In this document: positions 23,806 through 35,215 of the stretch, one piece after another
How positions within the stretch are numbered: the stretch's first letter is position 1
Layout: every line of letters begins with the position of its first letter
Notes under the pieces: generated by a model
Seen by the model: the letters and a program-made list of their open reading frames with translations, nothing else
Told to the model about the DNA's origin: nothing
The model's database searches: none
NCBI GenBank assembly: GCA_037176705.1
Contig: CM073899.1
Coordinates: forward strand, 7,378,001-7,442,000
Direction: 5' to 3'
Source: Molossus alvarezi
Lineage: Eukaryota; Chordata; Mammalia; Chiroptera; Molossidae
DNA length: 64,000 nt
Program-made: the position numbers and the translations under genes

Positions 23806-25245
23806 TACTGGGAAGTAAGGCCCTGCTGGAACAAGTGACTAAAGGTGTGGGAAGGTTTTGGAATTGGCTCACTGGAGAGGTTGGGAAAAGTTTGAGGTGC
23901 TTAACAGAAAAAGTCTGAATTGTTTTGAAGAAACTGTTGTTATAAATATGGACATTCAAGGGGCTTTTGTTGAGGGCTTAGAAGGAAATGATAACCATGT
24001 TATTGCACAGTAGAGGAAATGCCATCCTTGTTAGCAAGTGTCAGGGAACGACTGAAATACATCCTAGAGTGGAGTGGAAAATAGACCTCATAAGCCATGA
24101 ACTTGCACATTTAGGTGAGGAGAAGTCTAAACAAAGTGTGCAAGGTACAAATTGGTTTATCTTTATTGTTAATAATAAAATGTGTAAAATGTGAGAAGTA
24201 AGAGATGCATTTATAAAGTAATTGATCAGCAAAAAAGAACTAGCACTTGATGGTTTCAGAGATTCTCAGCCTATCCAGAAAGTTTGCTCAGGAGAAAGAG
24301 TCAAGGGTGTGGCTGGACAACTGCTTATAAAAGGTTAGACACCAGCTGGGTGGCTCAGTTAATTGCAGTGTCCTCCTGTACACCACAATGGTTACGGTCT
24401 GATCCTCAGTCAGGGCACATACCTAGGTTATGGGTTCTATCCCCGGTCAGGGAGATATGGGAGGCAACCTCTGGATATTTCTTTCTCATTGATGTCTCTC
24501 TCTCTCTCAAAAAAAAAAAAAATCAATAAACATATCTGTCAGTGAAAATTTCAACAAAGAAAGATTAGATGCATGACTTGTGGATCCAATCAAGCATCTT
24601 CACAGAAGTGAGAAATAGAGATATAGTTATCCAGGCATGATCTGTGAAGGATTCCTTCATCTCATAGCCTGAACTTCATTAACTGTATTGGAGATTAATA
24701 GGTTTTGAGAATTTTATGCTAGTAGAAACACTGCCAGCATGGAATGAAAGACACAGAGATAAGATAAACAAGGAAGAATGAATCTAAGAGCAAAGCCACA
24801 GGTGCAGAGGCCTAGCCCAACAAGACTTTCTCAAGCTAAGAGGGCAGACGTACCACCCTGAAAAACCCAGAGGGCAGAGTATCAAGCCACAGAGGATCAT
24901 TCTCATCTTGAAATTTATAATGGAATTTTGGACTTGCCTGTGGTCCATGCCCCCTTTTGCCTTCCAGTGCCATTCTTTGAAATGGGACTATCTCATGTCT
25001 TGTCCCACCATTGTATTTTGGAAGCAGATAACTTGATTTCTATTTTCACAGGTCCCCAGAAGGACAGGTTATTCCCCAGGATAAATCATCCCCTAGATTC
25101 ATTCATAACTCATTTAAATTCTTCAGATTATGAGATTCGGGGCTTTTTGAAGTAATGATATGTAGATAGGATTTTTTATTTAGAGCCAATGCTAGAATTG
25201 TTGCATTTTTGAGGCTGTTGGGATGAGGTAAATACATTTTGAGGA
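23806..25245 (+). mobile_element. MaLR internal region (MLT1-int), decayed, with a SINE inside
   Basis: It follows the LTR and has MaLR internal landmarks: GGTTTTGGAATTGGCTCACT, TTTGAGGTGCTTAACAGAAA, AATATGGACATTCAAGG, GCCATCCTTGTTAGCAAGTG, CCACCATTGTATTTTGGAAG and GGCTGTTGGGATGAGG. No long reading frame survives. A VES SINE sits at 24339-24533. The region runs into a (GAT)n tract; no 3' LTR was found. Confidence 0.75.
24339..24533 (+). mobile_element. VES SINE, short subtype
   Basis: The head is ACACCAGCTGGGTGGCTCAG, followed by GTCAGGGCACATACCTAGG, CCCCGGTCAGGGAGATATGG, a CTCTCT body, an A-run and AATCAATAAA. It interrupts the MaLR internal region. Confidence 0.85.
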
Positions 25246-25290
25246 TGGTGATGATGATGATGATTATATGATGGTGATGATGATGATAAG
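25240..25290 (+). repeat. (GAT)n/(GGT)n microsatellite
   Basis: Two blocks of GATGGTGATGATGATGATGA are separated by TTATATG. It lies where the MaLR internal sequence fades out. Confidence 0.85.
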
Positions 25291-25550
25291 AATGCAGAGA
25301 ATATCCAAGTGCCTATTTTCCAGGTCAAAATGTAAAATTTACTGATATTGTTGAAGTTCTTTGTAAATTCTTCCCTGATCTTATTGCTAGCCTTCACTCT
25401 GGAGGCAAATAGTATCATAAACTTCTTGATTTATAATTCCCATACATTTCTGTTTATACTATACATGTGAATACTTAAAAACTACAACATAAATGTCTGA
25501 CATTTGCTGAAGATTTTTATGTTCTAATTTAAAAAATAGTTCACTAAAGC

Positions 25551-25744
25551 CTGGCCAGTGTGGCTCAGTGGTTGAGCATCGACCCATGCACCAAGGGGTC
25601 CCTGGTTCGATTCTTGGGCAACACGCATGCCCAGCTTGTGGGCCCGATCCCCAGTGGGGGCCATGCAGAATGTGGCCAAGGATGTTTCTATCTCTCCTGT
25701 TTTTCTATCTTTCTAAAATCAATAAAACAATAAATTTAAAAAGA
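25551..25744 (+). mobile_element. VES SINE, short subtype
   Basis: The head is GCCTGGCCAGTGTGGCTCAG, the B box TGGTTCGATTC, then GTGGGCCCGATCCCCAGTGG, and TTTCTAAAATCAATAAA at the tail. It is flanked by CACTAAA-containing repeats. It is the cleanest short-subtype copy here. Confidence 0.92.
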
Positions 25745-26499
25745 CTCACTAAATATATCCACTGGTAGCTTTGTATAACCTTATTTGTCCTGCCTTTTCT
25801 CTGAGGTTTTTCTACCCTCTATTTTTTTTTTTTTTAATTAAACATGCTGTTTTCATTTTAATTTGTTCCAGAACATAAACTGGTCTATATTTACAACTTT
25901 CTGGGCTTACATTACATTAAGAAGCATACCAAAATTTTAAATTGAAAGTGAATGAATATCTTTCCTAAACAATACAAAGACCTTAAATGTTGATTGAAGT
26001 CATCATCTACCTATTTTAGACTATATTACTGTCGAGTACCTAAGATATCCCTTGTTTTCTTACCCTTCAATAATTACTAGTTTTATGTAGTCAGTGTGTA
26101 TTTAGATTTATTCTAATATTTAATATATTTTGTTTATTATTAATCTTTGAATCTCTAAATATTCTTGCAGAATTATTTTTTTCCTATGTTTTTGTAAATT
26201 CATTTATTGGTTATTCTAAGTGGTAAACTTGAATGATTTTGTAAAAAAAAAAACTTTCTTAGTTTCATTATTTTTATAAGGAAAAGTGTGTACTGAGAAC
26301 TATTACTTAGACATTTACTTTCTCTTCATATTTTAAAGGTATTAGTTTTTGCTTCTGGTTTCCATTATTATGATTATAAAATATATGGTCTTTTTCTTTT
26401 CTCTTGCTATTTATAAACTTTTTCCTTTTCTTTTGGCATCTGGAATCTACCATATAATAGTCTATACATTTACTTTTATTTATCTTTCTTAATATTTAT
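25745..26499. other. T-rich non-coding sequence, possibly old repeat
   Basis: No family could be named. Its strong T bias and neighbours suggest an old antisense L1 part, but I cannot support that from specific motifs. Confidence 0.4.
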
Positions 26500-26740
26500 T
26501 GTTCCTGAATCTGAAGATGTAATATATGTACATTAATAAATGATTATCATAAGCAGTCTAATTAGCATAGCCATCACCTCATACACTATTTTTAGGTGTG
26601 GTGAGAACATTAAGACCTTCTCCTCTTAGCAAATTTCAAGTGTACAATACACTACTATTACCTATAGCGAGTCTGCCGGACTTTTTTTATATATCACTTC
26701 TGCATCTTATAACGGAAAATTTGTACTCTTGACCAACACT
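26500..26740 (-). mobile_element. Old L1M-type 3' UTR fragment, antisense
   Basis: GTGGTGAGAACATTAAGACC, TCTTAGCAAATTTCAAGTGT and ACAATACACTACTATTACC resemble the complement of the 3' end common to old mammalian L1M copies. It is short and diverged. Confidence 0.6.
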
Positions 26741-27002
26741 TTCTCCAACCCTCAATAAAGCTCATCTTGAACTAGGTGCCAGGAATACACACTAAGAAAA
26801 GGACAATCTCAATAAATGATGACAGGAAAACTGAATATCCACACTCAACAGAAATAGAATAAACTTGGACCCAATACCATAAGCAAAAATTAAATCAAAA
26901 AGGACTAAAGACATACGTAAGCCCTGAAAGTATAAAACGTGATATTGGTCATGACAATAACTTTTTGGATTTGACATCAAAAGTACAGGTAACAAAAGTT
27001 AA

Positions 27003-27028
27003 AAAAAGAAATAAATAAAGAAAGAAAT

Positions 27029-27075
<47 letters not shown>

Positions 27076-27077
27076 AG
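27003..27077 (+). repeat. (GAAA)n microsatellite
   Basis: A long run of GAAA/AAAG units lies inside an old L1. A leucine/phenylalanine/serine-rich open frame on the opposite strand is only its translation shadow. Confidence 0.95.
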
Positions 27078-27533
27078 ACTAGTAAATTTCTGCCCAGAAA
27101 AGAAAAAATTAAAAGGCCACCACGGAATAGGAGAAAATATTTCCAAACATAGATCTGATAAGGGTTACCCAAATATCCAAAATATATAATGGATTCATAT
27201 AATTCCATATCCAAAAACAAAATAAGGTAAAAAATGAGCAAAGAACCTGCATATACGTTTTTGTTTTTTTTTCCAAACAGCAACATAAAGATGGCCAGCA
27301 GGTATATGAAAAAGCCTTCAACATAACTAATCTTCAGGAAAATACAAGTCAATCCACACTGAACTATGACCTCACACCTGTTAAGGTGGCTATTCTAAAA
27401 AAGAGAAGCAAAAACAAATATTGGTTAGGGTGTGGAGAAAAGGGAATTCTTATACACTAGTGGTAAGTGTATATTGGTACAGCCATTATATACAAAAAAA
27501 AAACCAAAAACAAACAGTATGTATGGAGGTCAT

Positions 27534-27585
<52 letters not shown>

Positions 27586-27588
27586 TAT
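27534..27588 (-). repeat. (TTTA)n microsatellite grown from a SINE tail
   Basis: About 13 TTTA units stand where the A-rich tail of the antisense SINE at 27589 should be, on the plus strand immediately after the target-site copy. Confidence 0.9.
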
Positions 27589-27812
27589 CCTCAGCTGAGG
27601 GTATTTTTCCATTTTTCAGACAGAGTGGGAGGAAGAGAGGGAGAGAAACATCCATGTGAAACAGACACATCGACTGGTTGCCTCCTGCAGGACCCCGGCC
27701 AGGGCCAGCGAAGGAACCGCAACCAAGGTCCATGCCCTTGACCGGAATCGAAACTGTGACTCTTTGGTCTGTGGGTCAAAGCTCTAACCGCTGAGCCAAA
27801 CTGGCCAAGGCT
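27589..27812 (-). mobile_element. VES SINE, long subtype
   Basis: The plus strand reads TATCCTCAGCTGAGG (the tail hairpin), then AGTGGGAGGAAGAG, GGTTGCCTCCTGCAGG, and ends TGAGCCAAACTGGCCAAGGC. The flanking repeats are GGAGGTCATATT (about 27524) and AGAGGTTATATT (about 27813). Confidence 0.92.
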
Positions 27813-28260
27813 AGAGGTTATATTTTAAATTAAAAATAAAAATAATATACGATCCAGAAATCTCACTTTTAGTTTTATGGCCAAAGAAAATGAAACGAGA
27901 CGTCAGCGAGACGTGAGCACACCTGCGTCCACTGCAGCGTACCTGCTAGGCAAGGTGGAAACACCCACGGGGTCAGCGGAGGAATGACAATGAAAACGCA
28001 GTGCATCCACACAACAGATTACTATTCACTCATCAAAAGTAAGGAGATGATATTATATGTGAAAATTTGATTAACTTGGAGGACATTATGCTGAGTGAAG
28101 TAAGTCCAACAGAGAAAGACAAATGTATGATCTAATGCATATGTGAAGTCTGAAAAGGTCCGACACACAGAGCGCGAGTAAAACGGTGGTTGCCGGGCAT
28201 TGTGGGTGGAACTCTTCACACACGGAGTTGCTTTAGGTAAGTTTTTAACTGATCTTTAAT

Positions 28261-28650
28261 AAAAGATGTTTGTTACTTGCTATAATTTGTCATTGTTGAT
28301 TATGTGAGCATGTGAAATAATTTTCAGTTGTTCTTAATCTGGAGAAACTTGTATATGTGAGTTGAGGACAGTTTCTCCAAAATACAATTGACAGAGTTTT
28401 CAAGCTTGAAATATGTCTACACCTAAGATAGTACAAATTGAAACAACCGGCTCCGGTGAGGGCAAGTCTGTGGGGAAAATGGTTTCTAGTAAAATCTAAT
28501 GCCCCACACAGAACCCAGGCCAAGAGAGTCATAGTCTCACATTCTCAAATTTTGCAGACATCTTGGTGATATTATTTCCTGACTGCATTTCTGAATTTTT
28601 CAGTCTTGAATTTAAACTGAAGCTTCATTTCCAATTTACTTAGGCCCTTG
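28261..28650. other. Non-coding sequence, nothing recognised
   Basis: No repeat or conserved frame is seen. Confidence 0.45.
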
Positions 28651-29008
28651 CTATGATGGATGGGTTTGTGTTGCCCCAAAATTCATGATAATCCTTAACC
28701 CCCAATATAATGGTATTTGAAAATAGGTCTTTGGGAGGTTACTAGGTTTAGATGGGATCATGAATGCAAAGCCCTTGTGATGGGATTAGTGCCTAGTTCT
28801 CTCTCCTAATTAACCAACAGGATGTCCTGTGAGCACAGAGCGAGATGGAATCTTCCCTACAAGCCAAGAGAAGAGGCCCAAGGAAGCCTACTGTGTTAGC
28901 AACTTGATCCTGGGATTCCCAACGTCCAACCAAGAAAACTTAACCTCTGTTGCCTGGAGCCCTCAGCCTACGGTATTTTGTTACAGCAGCGCAGCTAGAT
29001 TAATCCAC
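28651..29008 (+). mobile_element. MLT1-type solo LTR
   Basis: GGGTTTGTGTTGCCCCAAAA, CTTAACCCCCAATATAATGG, TTTGGGAGGTTACTAGGTTT and TGTGATGGGATTAGTGCCTA are followed by the LTR end TACGGTATTTTGTTACAGCA. The copy is somewhat shortened in the middle. No internal region adjoins it. Confidence 0.85.
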
Positions 29009-29199
29009 CTGCCTTCTGTCTTCTACTTGTAGAGTAAAAGTCAATTTATTTCCTGCTCTTCTATAAACCCTCAAAACAGAAGCTGTTTAAACCATTTCTC
29101 TAACCTCCAGTAAAATGCTCAGTGTTCTGTGATTAGACATTTTATGTTAATTTAATCATATAATATGTAAGCAATAGTAGGAAAGAGATTTTAAATTTA

Positions 29200-29290
29200 T
29201 TTTATCTACTCATGTGTCCCTAGTAACTAGTTTAGTGCTTGCTAAATGGTAGGCACTCAATAAATATCGCTTGCATGAATAAATAAGTTT
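29200..29290 (+). repeat. L2/MIR-type 3' fragment
   Basis: GTAGGCACTCAATAAATATC followed by a GAATGAATAAATAA-like end is the characteristic 3' tail of ancient L2/MIR elements. Confidence 0.65.
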
Positions 29291-29502
29291 ATTTCTATAT
29301 GATAAGATACATACAATTTCAGAGAATAAAATTTTCTGCCATGTTCAATTCTTCATGAAATTATATTTTGAGTCTTAATATTGGTTATATAAATTCTTAG
29401 TCCTGTTGGATTTCTTAGTAATTTTATTCTTTCTGATTGACATAGCCATGCATGAGAGTAAAATGGATGTAGTCACAATTTACTGAACTGAAACATTAAT
29501 GC

Positions 29503-29555
29503 AATATATATATAGTATATATATATGTGTATATATATATATATATACACATATG
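29503..29555. repeat. (TA)n tract, strongly self-complementary
   Basis: Alternating TA runs are broken by single G/C steps (TATATGTGTATATA ... TATACACATATG). The two ends are near-complements, so the tract can fold into a long hairpin. Confidence 0.9.
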
Positions 29556-29648
29556 TAAGTTATGAATATATTATGCTATAGACCTAAATTTGTGAGTTCT
29601 TTAAAGAATGGAGTGGATAAAACTTTATTTAAAACTTTTTATAATTTT

Positions 29649-29882
29649 GCCCTGGCTGGTTTGGCTCAGCGGTTAGAGCATCGGCCTATGGTCCAGAGAC
29701 ACCCGGGTTTGGTTCTATCTAAGGGCACGTACCTCGGTTGCAGTTTGTCCCCGGCCCTGGTTGGGTCGTGCGGGTGGCAACTGGTCGATGTATCTCTCTC
29801 ACATCGATGTTTCTCTCTCTCTCTCCCTCCCACTCTATCTGAACAAAAAATGGAAAAATGTCCTCGGGTGAGGATAAAAAAA
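29649..29882 (+). mobile_element. VES SINE, long subtype
   Basis: The head is GCCCTGGCTGGTTTGGCTC, with conserved GTTGCAGTTTGTCCCCGGCC, CACTCTATCTGAAC and the hairpin TCCTCGGGTGAGGA. The direct repeat AACTTTTTATAATTTT (left) and AACTTTTTATCATTTT (right) is 16 bases with one mismatch. It looks young. Confidence 0.94.
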
Positions 29883-29889
29883 ACAACTT

Positions 29890-30110
29890 TTTATCATTTT
29901 AATTACAACCAACACTTATTGAGCACTGTATGAGTTGGGTTTTGTAGCAAGTACATTATCTTATTTATTCTTCAACACTCCATAAAACAGTTTCAATTAT
30001 TTTCTCCACTTTATAAAGAAAAAAAAATTAACTTGTCCAACATGATAACACTATGTAGTCATGGTGCTGTGTTTTGAGCCTAGGATAAAATACTGGGAGC
30101 AATCTGTATT
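29890..30110 (+). repeat. L2-type 3' end fragment
   Basis: ACACTTATTGAGCACTGTAT, the ACATTATCTTATTTATTCTT region, TTCTCCACTTTATAAAGAAA and AACTTGTCCAAC match the order of ancient L2 (life on size gradient of 3' ends). The SINE at 29649 inserted at its left edge. Confidence 0.7.
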
Positions 30111-32186
30111 TTACTTATTTATATGAACACTGTGCAGACATTTTAGAAAAATGGTAAGTACTTATTGTTATTGCTTTTAGGACCTGTGATTTTTAGCACA
30201 TTTGCTATATGCATGACGGCATCCTTCAAAAGTGCTTTTAAATTATACAAAGTGATCTTATAAATTTACAGCCTCTTTCTATGGGCTCATATCTAAAGAC
30301 AGACGCTCTTGGTCTGAGTGATGCATTTAAATACAGCAAGGTATTTCCTTGCTTACCCCTTAATCATAAGCATCAATTTTTTCCCTTTATGCGTGGTGCA
30401 TGCTTCTTCCTACATTTCCATTCACAGTATTAGAGGGGGATACACTTGGTATTGATACTGAGATAAGCAAATAGTTTCTCTATGTAAACCTTTTCCCTCA
30501 ATATTTCAGTTGCTTTATTGAGTTAGGATTCATCACTAGAGGGTTATTAGAGTTTCACCTTCCAAACTACCATGCAGTACTGTCCAGTCTATGCAATTTA
30601 AAATTGGATCCTTCGTGTTGGTTTGCAGTAAAGAGATTTCTTTAGGCTCTTCGTCCAGTCTAGTGATCAGTTTAGCATGACGATGCTGCACCTAACTTCA
30701 CAAGCCACCTGCTGAATACAGATGTGACATTGGAAGCTGTGTTTGGATGTGGTGGTATGTGGTTATACAGAGGTAGCCACAGATAATCAAAACAATTAGA
30801 CTTACAAAACATAGTTAAAGGTAATCTAATAAAAATAAATGGAGATAACATTGATCTTTGCTGGACAGATAGGTTTAGGTGATACTAGAAATATAAAGAT
30901 ATCGGGTTTGGGCATTTTGGTATGAAGCATTATTAAAAACAAATCAAAATAACTTTAAAAGTGATAGAAAACTCACTGTATATCTTAAATGTTTCAATCT
31001 GGTCAAAGCCATGTCTGGACCAGGAAGCTTCTCTGAAGATTTTAAGAAGACAATTGCCAGGCCCTGAGACATGGCCAGCTACACGCGGATTCAGACCCAG
31101 AGAAAGCCTTGGAGATGCTTATTCCTGAACCATCCACCTCCTTGTCTGCAGACCAGAGCCTTCTGATGAAAAAGACCTACAATAATCACTTGTTCTATTA
31201 ATCCTTGGCCTGCCATTCAGGACAATTAAGTCTGATTTGCTTTATTTTTAGTATCACTAATTAAGCCTGTAAGTTTATTATGACTTCATATTCCCTCTAG
31301 AACTCTAAAAATGTATTTTAACACAATACTAGTACTACCTTCTGTTGTTGAAAGCAATATTAACTGCATGTAAGGTCCCTCTCTCATATAGACCAAACAT
31401 CGCAGTCTGAAGAAAAGCCACCAGCCTCAGTTTCCAACTCTGTCTAGAGAATTGCTGCTCCAGCATCTCTCAGGAATTGTTTTCTTTGTTTGGTAAAGAA
31501 CCTATAATTTACCTACTCGGGACACAGTCCCCGACAGTGCATAGCAAAGTTCTCGATCTTCACCATTCTGTCCTCCTTTACCAGAAAACTTAACTTCCCT
31601 CTTCCTATTCCTGACAACACACATCTTAAACTTCCTTAACTTTCTTGATATGGTTATAAATTTAAAAGCATGCTAACTTGGTACTTCATCTTCTTGAAGA
31701 CAAAACTTGTATTTTATCACTTTGTGGAACCTGTTTTCAACCTCATCATGGACTTGGGGCTTTTCTACCCTTCATAGCTCATGGACTTTCTTTTGTTCTC
31801 ACCGATCTCTCTGTCTAACCTGAATATTATTTTGAACGATGTTTCCACATTTTCTTCACTAATAATGCTGATTCCCAGAACTTAATCCCCAATACCATCT
31901 TGCTGATGACCAAAACTGAGGTCTGTGTATTTTCCTAACCATGATTTAACATTTTAACTTTACCAATTAAGTATTCAAAGTTATGTATTCTGTGTTTCTT
32001 CAAAGAGTAGAGACAACCCAGTGTTTTTATTTTAACTCTGCAACTCAATCCTGTGCTTTCACCTCTGGCCAAGTTCTCATTGCAGCTGAGAGCAGCCTGT
32101 TTAGGGGAAGGACTGCTGGTGCTGGCTGTCAAACCACAGGCGTCCACCATAAATCCACAGATGTCTGTTTGAATAAAAGTAACGTG
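30111..32186. other. Non-coding sequence, nothing recognised
   Basis: Two kilobases show no nameable repeat and no long frame apart from one running into SINE sequence at the right end. Confidence 0.5.
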
Positions 32187-32690
32187 GGGCCTAGTAGCTG
32201 TGGCTCAGTAGAGTCTCAGCCCATGCACAGAAGGGCCAGGGGTTCAATTCCCATTCAAGGGCATGTAACTGGGTTGCAGATTCAATCTTTGGCCCAGTCG
32301 GGGTATGTGCAGGAGGCAACCATTCTCTGTGTTTCTCTCACAAGGACATTTCTCTCTCTCCCTCCCTCCCTTCCACTCTCTCTAAAAATAATCAGTGGAG
32401 CCCTGGCCAGTTTGGCTCCAGTAGTTAGAGTGTTGGCCCGCAGACCTTTGAGTCACAGGCTCGATTCTGGTCAAGGGCATGTACCTTGGTTGCGTTTGTC
32501 CCCAGCCCTGGCTGGAGTCGTGCAGGAGGCAGCCAGTCGATGTGTCCCTCTCACATCAATGTTTCTCTTTTTCTCCCTCCCTCCCTCCCACTCTATCTGG
32601 AGATCAATAGAAAAATATCCTCAGATGAGGATTAAAAATAAATAAATAAATCAGTGGGAAAAAAAATACCCTCAGGTAAAGATTAACCAG
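32187..32690 (+). mobile_element. VES SINE split by a second VES SINE
   Basis: The left part (32187-32400) has GGGGCCTAGTAGCTGTGGCT, GGGGTTCAATTCCC and a CTCCCTCCCTCC body. It is interrupted just before its tail. The tail hairpin remnant, TACCCTCAGGTAAAGATTAA, resumes at about 32668 after the nested copy. The left part is more diverged than the insert. Confidence 0.85.
32401..32650 (+). mobile_element. VES SINE, long subtype, nested in another VES
   Basis: The head is CCCTGGCCAGTTTGGCTCCA, with CCTTGGTTGCGTTTGTCCCC, CACTCTATCTGGAG and the hairpin TCCTCAGATGAGGA. The flanking repeats are ATAATCAGTGG and ATAAATCAGTGG. Confidence 0.92.
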
Positions 32691-32921
32691 AAAAAGATAA
32701 TATCAAGAGGGAACGGGGGAGTGAGCTTGAGAAGGAGCTGCATGTCTCTCCTTAATTCCCACCTCCCCTTACTCCCACTTGCCTTTCTCAAGAAAAATGG
32801 CAGATCTGCTCTCCTTCCCCCTAAGAATTTTTCACCTCCCAAGTTCCCACCAACTCCCTATAACAATTGGTGGCTCAACCAAAGATATTAAGGTGAGTTT
32901 TTTGAGGCCAGGAGGACCCCC

Positions 32922-32963
<42 letters not shown>

Positions 32964-33832
32964 TCCTTCTCATAAGCACCTGACTCAGGAGTTTGGCTTT
33001 CATGGTGGTGAGCAGCAGGTGGACCTGCAGGTCCTTTCCCTGGCTTCTTTTTTTTTTTTTTTTCGAGTTTCTTAAACCTCGATCTTCTCAAGTTAACATC
33101 TAGCCATTTCTTTTCCATCAATATTAACATTTTTGAAAAGATATATACTAATCTAATTTCCTACTGTTGTTTAGGTGATTACTACTAACTTATTATAACC
33201 AAAGTTATGTACATTCTAATGAATAATTCTAAAAAAGGACTCATTTCATTCTCCTTCAAATCTGTCTCTTCTCTGGCATATGTTAGCATTGTAACTCCCC
33301 TCACAAAACTTTTTGTCTGATGTAGTCCTATTAACTTGTCCATTTTGAATCCAAGGAGTATAGACATTTAGACTTAGAGATTTAGTCACTTGACCGTTTT
33401 AAGTTAAAAATCACTATTTTTATTTCTGAGTAATGTAAGTGACATCCCTGGACATTCCTGCCCTCTGTTACTGCCCTTTCACTTGCATCTTTCTCAGCAT
33501 GTGGCCATTTGTCCTTTGGTGTATTGACCCAAGGAGTTGGCTGCAGAACCAGCCATCAGGGCCTCACACAATGGAGCTCAAAGGATGACAGCAAAGTGCC
33601 ATCCAGACAGCCAGAGACAGTCCTCAGGATCGTCTGCTCTTTAACATTTCTTATTGGCCAGAATTGAGTCAGATGTCCTCATCCAGAGCAATCACTCGTG
33701 TAAGGAACTAAAAATTATCTGATTACTCTTTTATTCGCTAAGTTGAGGTCACTGCCGTATAAACCGGCAGAGGATTTCTATTAGTAAAGTGAAATGCATT
33801 TGAGTCGGGTGAGGGGTAATTGTTGAATAGGC
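32691..33832. other. Non-coding sequence with a (CA)n tract
   Basis: No repeat family is recognised outside the (CA)n run at 32924-32961 and a T-run at about 33048-33063. Confidence 0.5.
32924..32961 (+). repeat. (CA)n microsatellite
   Basis: There are about 19 uninterrupted CA units. Confidence 0.97.
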
Positions 33833-34487
33833 ATTTAAAAGTATCTGCTAGTTGTTGTTGTTTTTTTTTTTTCTTTCTATTTTTCTGCTTTCAGTTTGGA
33901 GGACGCTTCGGTGCAGTTTCATCAGTCATCCAGAATCTGGGTTCATCTTACACCAGTTGGTTCCACCATGTCACCAAAGTTAGATGCCCTACGAGATCAG
34001 TCATACGTCAGGTGCCCTGGTGGGAATTCAGTGCCACACCTGCTCTGGCCCACAAGATCGGCCCCCTGCCATCTATCTGCCAGAAAGGGTGGTGATGACA
34101 TTGTCAAAGGAACTGGTGATTGGAAGGGCCTAAGGATCACAGTGAAACTGACCGTTCCAAACAGACATACCCAGATTGAAGTGGTACCTTCTGCTCTGCC
34201 CTCAAAGATCTGCCAAGAGACAGAAAGAAGCAAAATAATTTAAGCACAGTGGACACGTTACTTTTGATGAGATTATCAACATTGCCTGGCAGGTGCAGCA
34301 CAGATCTTTAGCTAGAGAACTCTCTGAAACCATTGAAGAGATCCTAGGAACTGCCCAGTCTGTGGGCTGCAATGATGCTGACCAGTACCCTCAGGACATC
34401 ACAGGTGACATCAACAGTGGTGCAGTGGAAGGCTTGGCTAGTTAAGAACCAGAAAGGAAAATGTTTCAATTTAAAAAGTATCTGCTA
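33833..34487 (+). pseudogene. RPL12: Processed pseudogene of ribosomal protein L12, with 18-base target-site duplication
   Basis: This is an intronless RPL12 retrocopy. The coding part runs from ATG 33968 to TAA 34443-34445. It keeps recognisable protein pieces across frames: ALAPKIGPL-like sequence from 34037, GDDI..TGDWKGLRITVKLT at about 34090-34150, QIEVVPSA, ITFDEI-like with REL and [10 protein letters not shown], and DINSGAVE before the stop. 5' UTR sequence with AATCTGGGTTCATC precedes the ATG. The direct repeat ATTTAAAAGTATCTGCTA (33833-33850 and about 34469-34487) bounds the copy. Frameshifts, a short deletion near 34200 and an early TAA disable it. The 3' UTR stops early and there is no poly-A tail. 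The source protein is a 60S subunit component. Confidence 0.93.
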
Positions 34488-34814
34488 AAATGTGATTTCA
34501 ATATATAATTTCCATGTCCTCCAAAGTTGGCATAGTAAAAACTGGCTAAGGAAAAATAAAAATCATTGAATATTATTGTGATGACAAAAATTATATCCTA
34601 TGCCCTCTTTAATATGCTCATGTGTGAAGAAAATTATGAAGACTATATATTTGAATGTGATCATTTCATGTAAACTCTGAGAGTATAAACTGGTGTTTTC
34701 CATTTATATATGGGAAACTCATCTACAAAGAATTCATGTCATCTGTTGTATGTTACCAGCAAGCAGATATAGGGTATAGATTCTAAATCAAACCACAGCC
34801 TATCACTGTAGCCA

Positions 34815-34952
34815 AATTTTAAGTATTTCATTTCATTCTCAAAATATAAATTTTATAGTATAACCCCATTTCACAGTTCAGGAAATAGTAATTCATAGAT
34901 ATTAAATATTTTGAGCAACATCACAGCTACTGATATGCAGAACTGAGAATTG
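34815..34952 (+). repeat. L2/MIR fragment, split by a SINE
   Basis: ACCCCATTTCACAGTTCAGG, TTTTGAGCAACATCACAGCT and GCAGAACTGAGAATT follow the ancient 'cccattttacagatgagg' and 'cacagctagt' pattern. It resumes for a short distance after the SINE at 35219. Confidence 0.65.
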
Positions 34953-34953
34953 C

Positions 34954-35215
34954 CCTGGCTGGTTTGGCTCAGCAGTTAGCATGTCGGCCTACAGATGAGA
35001 GTCCCGGGCTCAGTTCCTGCTAAGGGCACCTAACTCAGTTGCAGTTTGTCCCTGGCCCCAACTGGGGTCGTGCGGGTGGCAGCCACTCTATGTGTCTCTC
35101 TCACATCGATGCTTTTCTCTCTCTTCCTTTCTCTTTCCCTCCTGCTCTATCTGAAGATAAATGCAAAAAAAAAAAAAAAAAAAAAACGTCCTCGGGTGAG
35201 GACTAAAAAAATTTA
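34954..35215 (+). mobile_element. VES SINE, long subtype
   Basis: The head is GCCCTGGCTGGTTTGGCTC, with GTTGCAGTTTGTCCCTGGCC, a long A-run of more than 20 before the hairpin, and the hairpin TCCTCGGGTGAGGA. The direct repeat AACTGAGAAT flanks it. Confidence 0.93.

Larger units (their letters stand above)
26790..28260 (+). mobile_element. Old L1 ORF2 C-terminal part and start of 3' UTR
   Basis: Diverged L1 landmarks in sense orientation are GAACTATGACCTCACACCTG, TTGGTTAGGGTGTGGAGAAA, CACTAGTGGTAAGTGTATAT, the GACATTATGCTGAGTGAAGT region, and GGTGGTTGCCGGGCATTGTG. A (GAAA)n tract and an antisense VES SINE interrupt it. No frame is open. Confidence 0.75.

Noticed and set aside
27003..27077. CRISPR-like regular repeat
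   Set aside because: Simple (GAAA)n microsatellite without spacers.
26999..27352. 117-codon phenylalanine/leucine/serine-rich frame
   Set aside because: It is largely a translation of the (GAAA)n tract on the opposite strand.
31983..32645. 220-codon plus-strand open frame, the longest in the window
   Set aside because: It runs through two VES SINEs; most residues come from SINE head and CT-rich body.
33896..34243. 115-codon frame as an independent gene
   Set aside because: It is a shifted frame through the RPL12 processed pseudogene.
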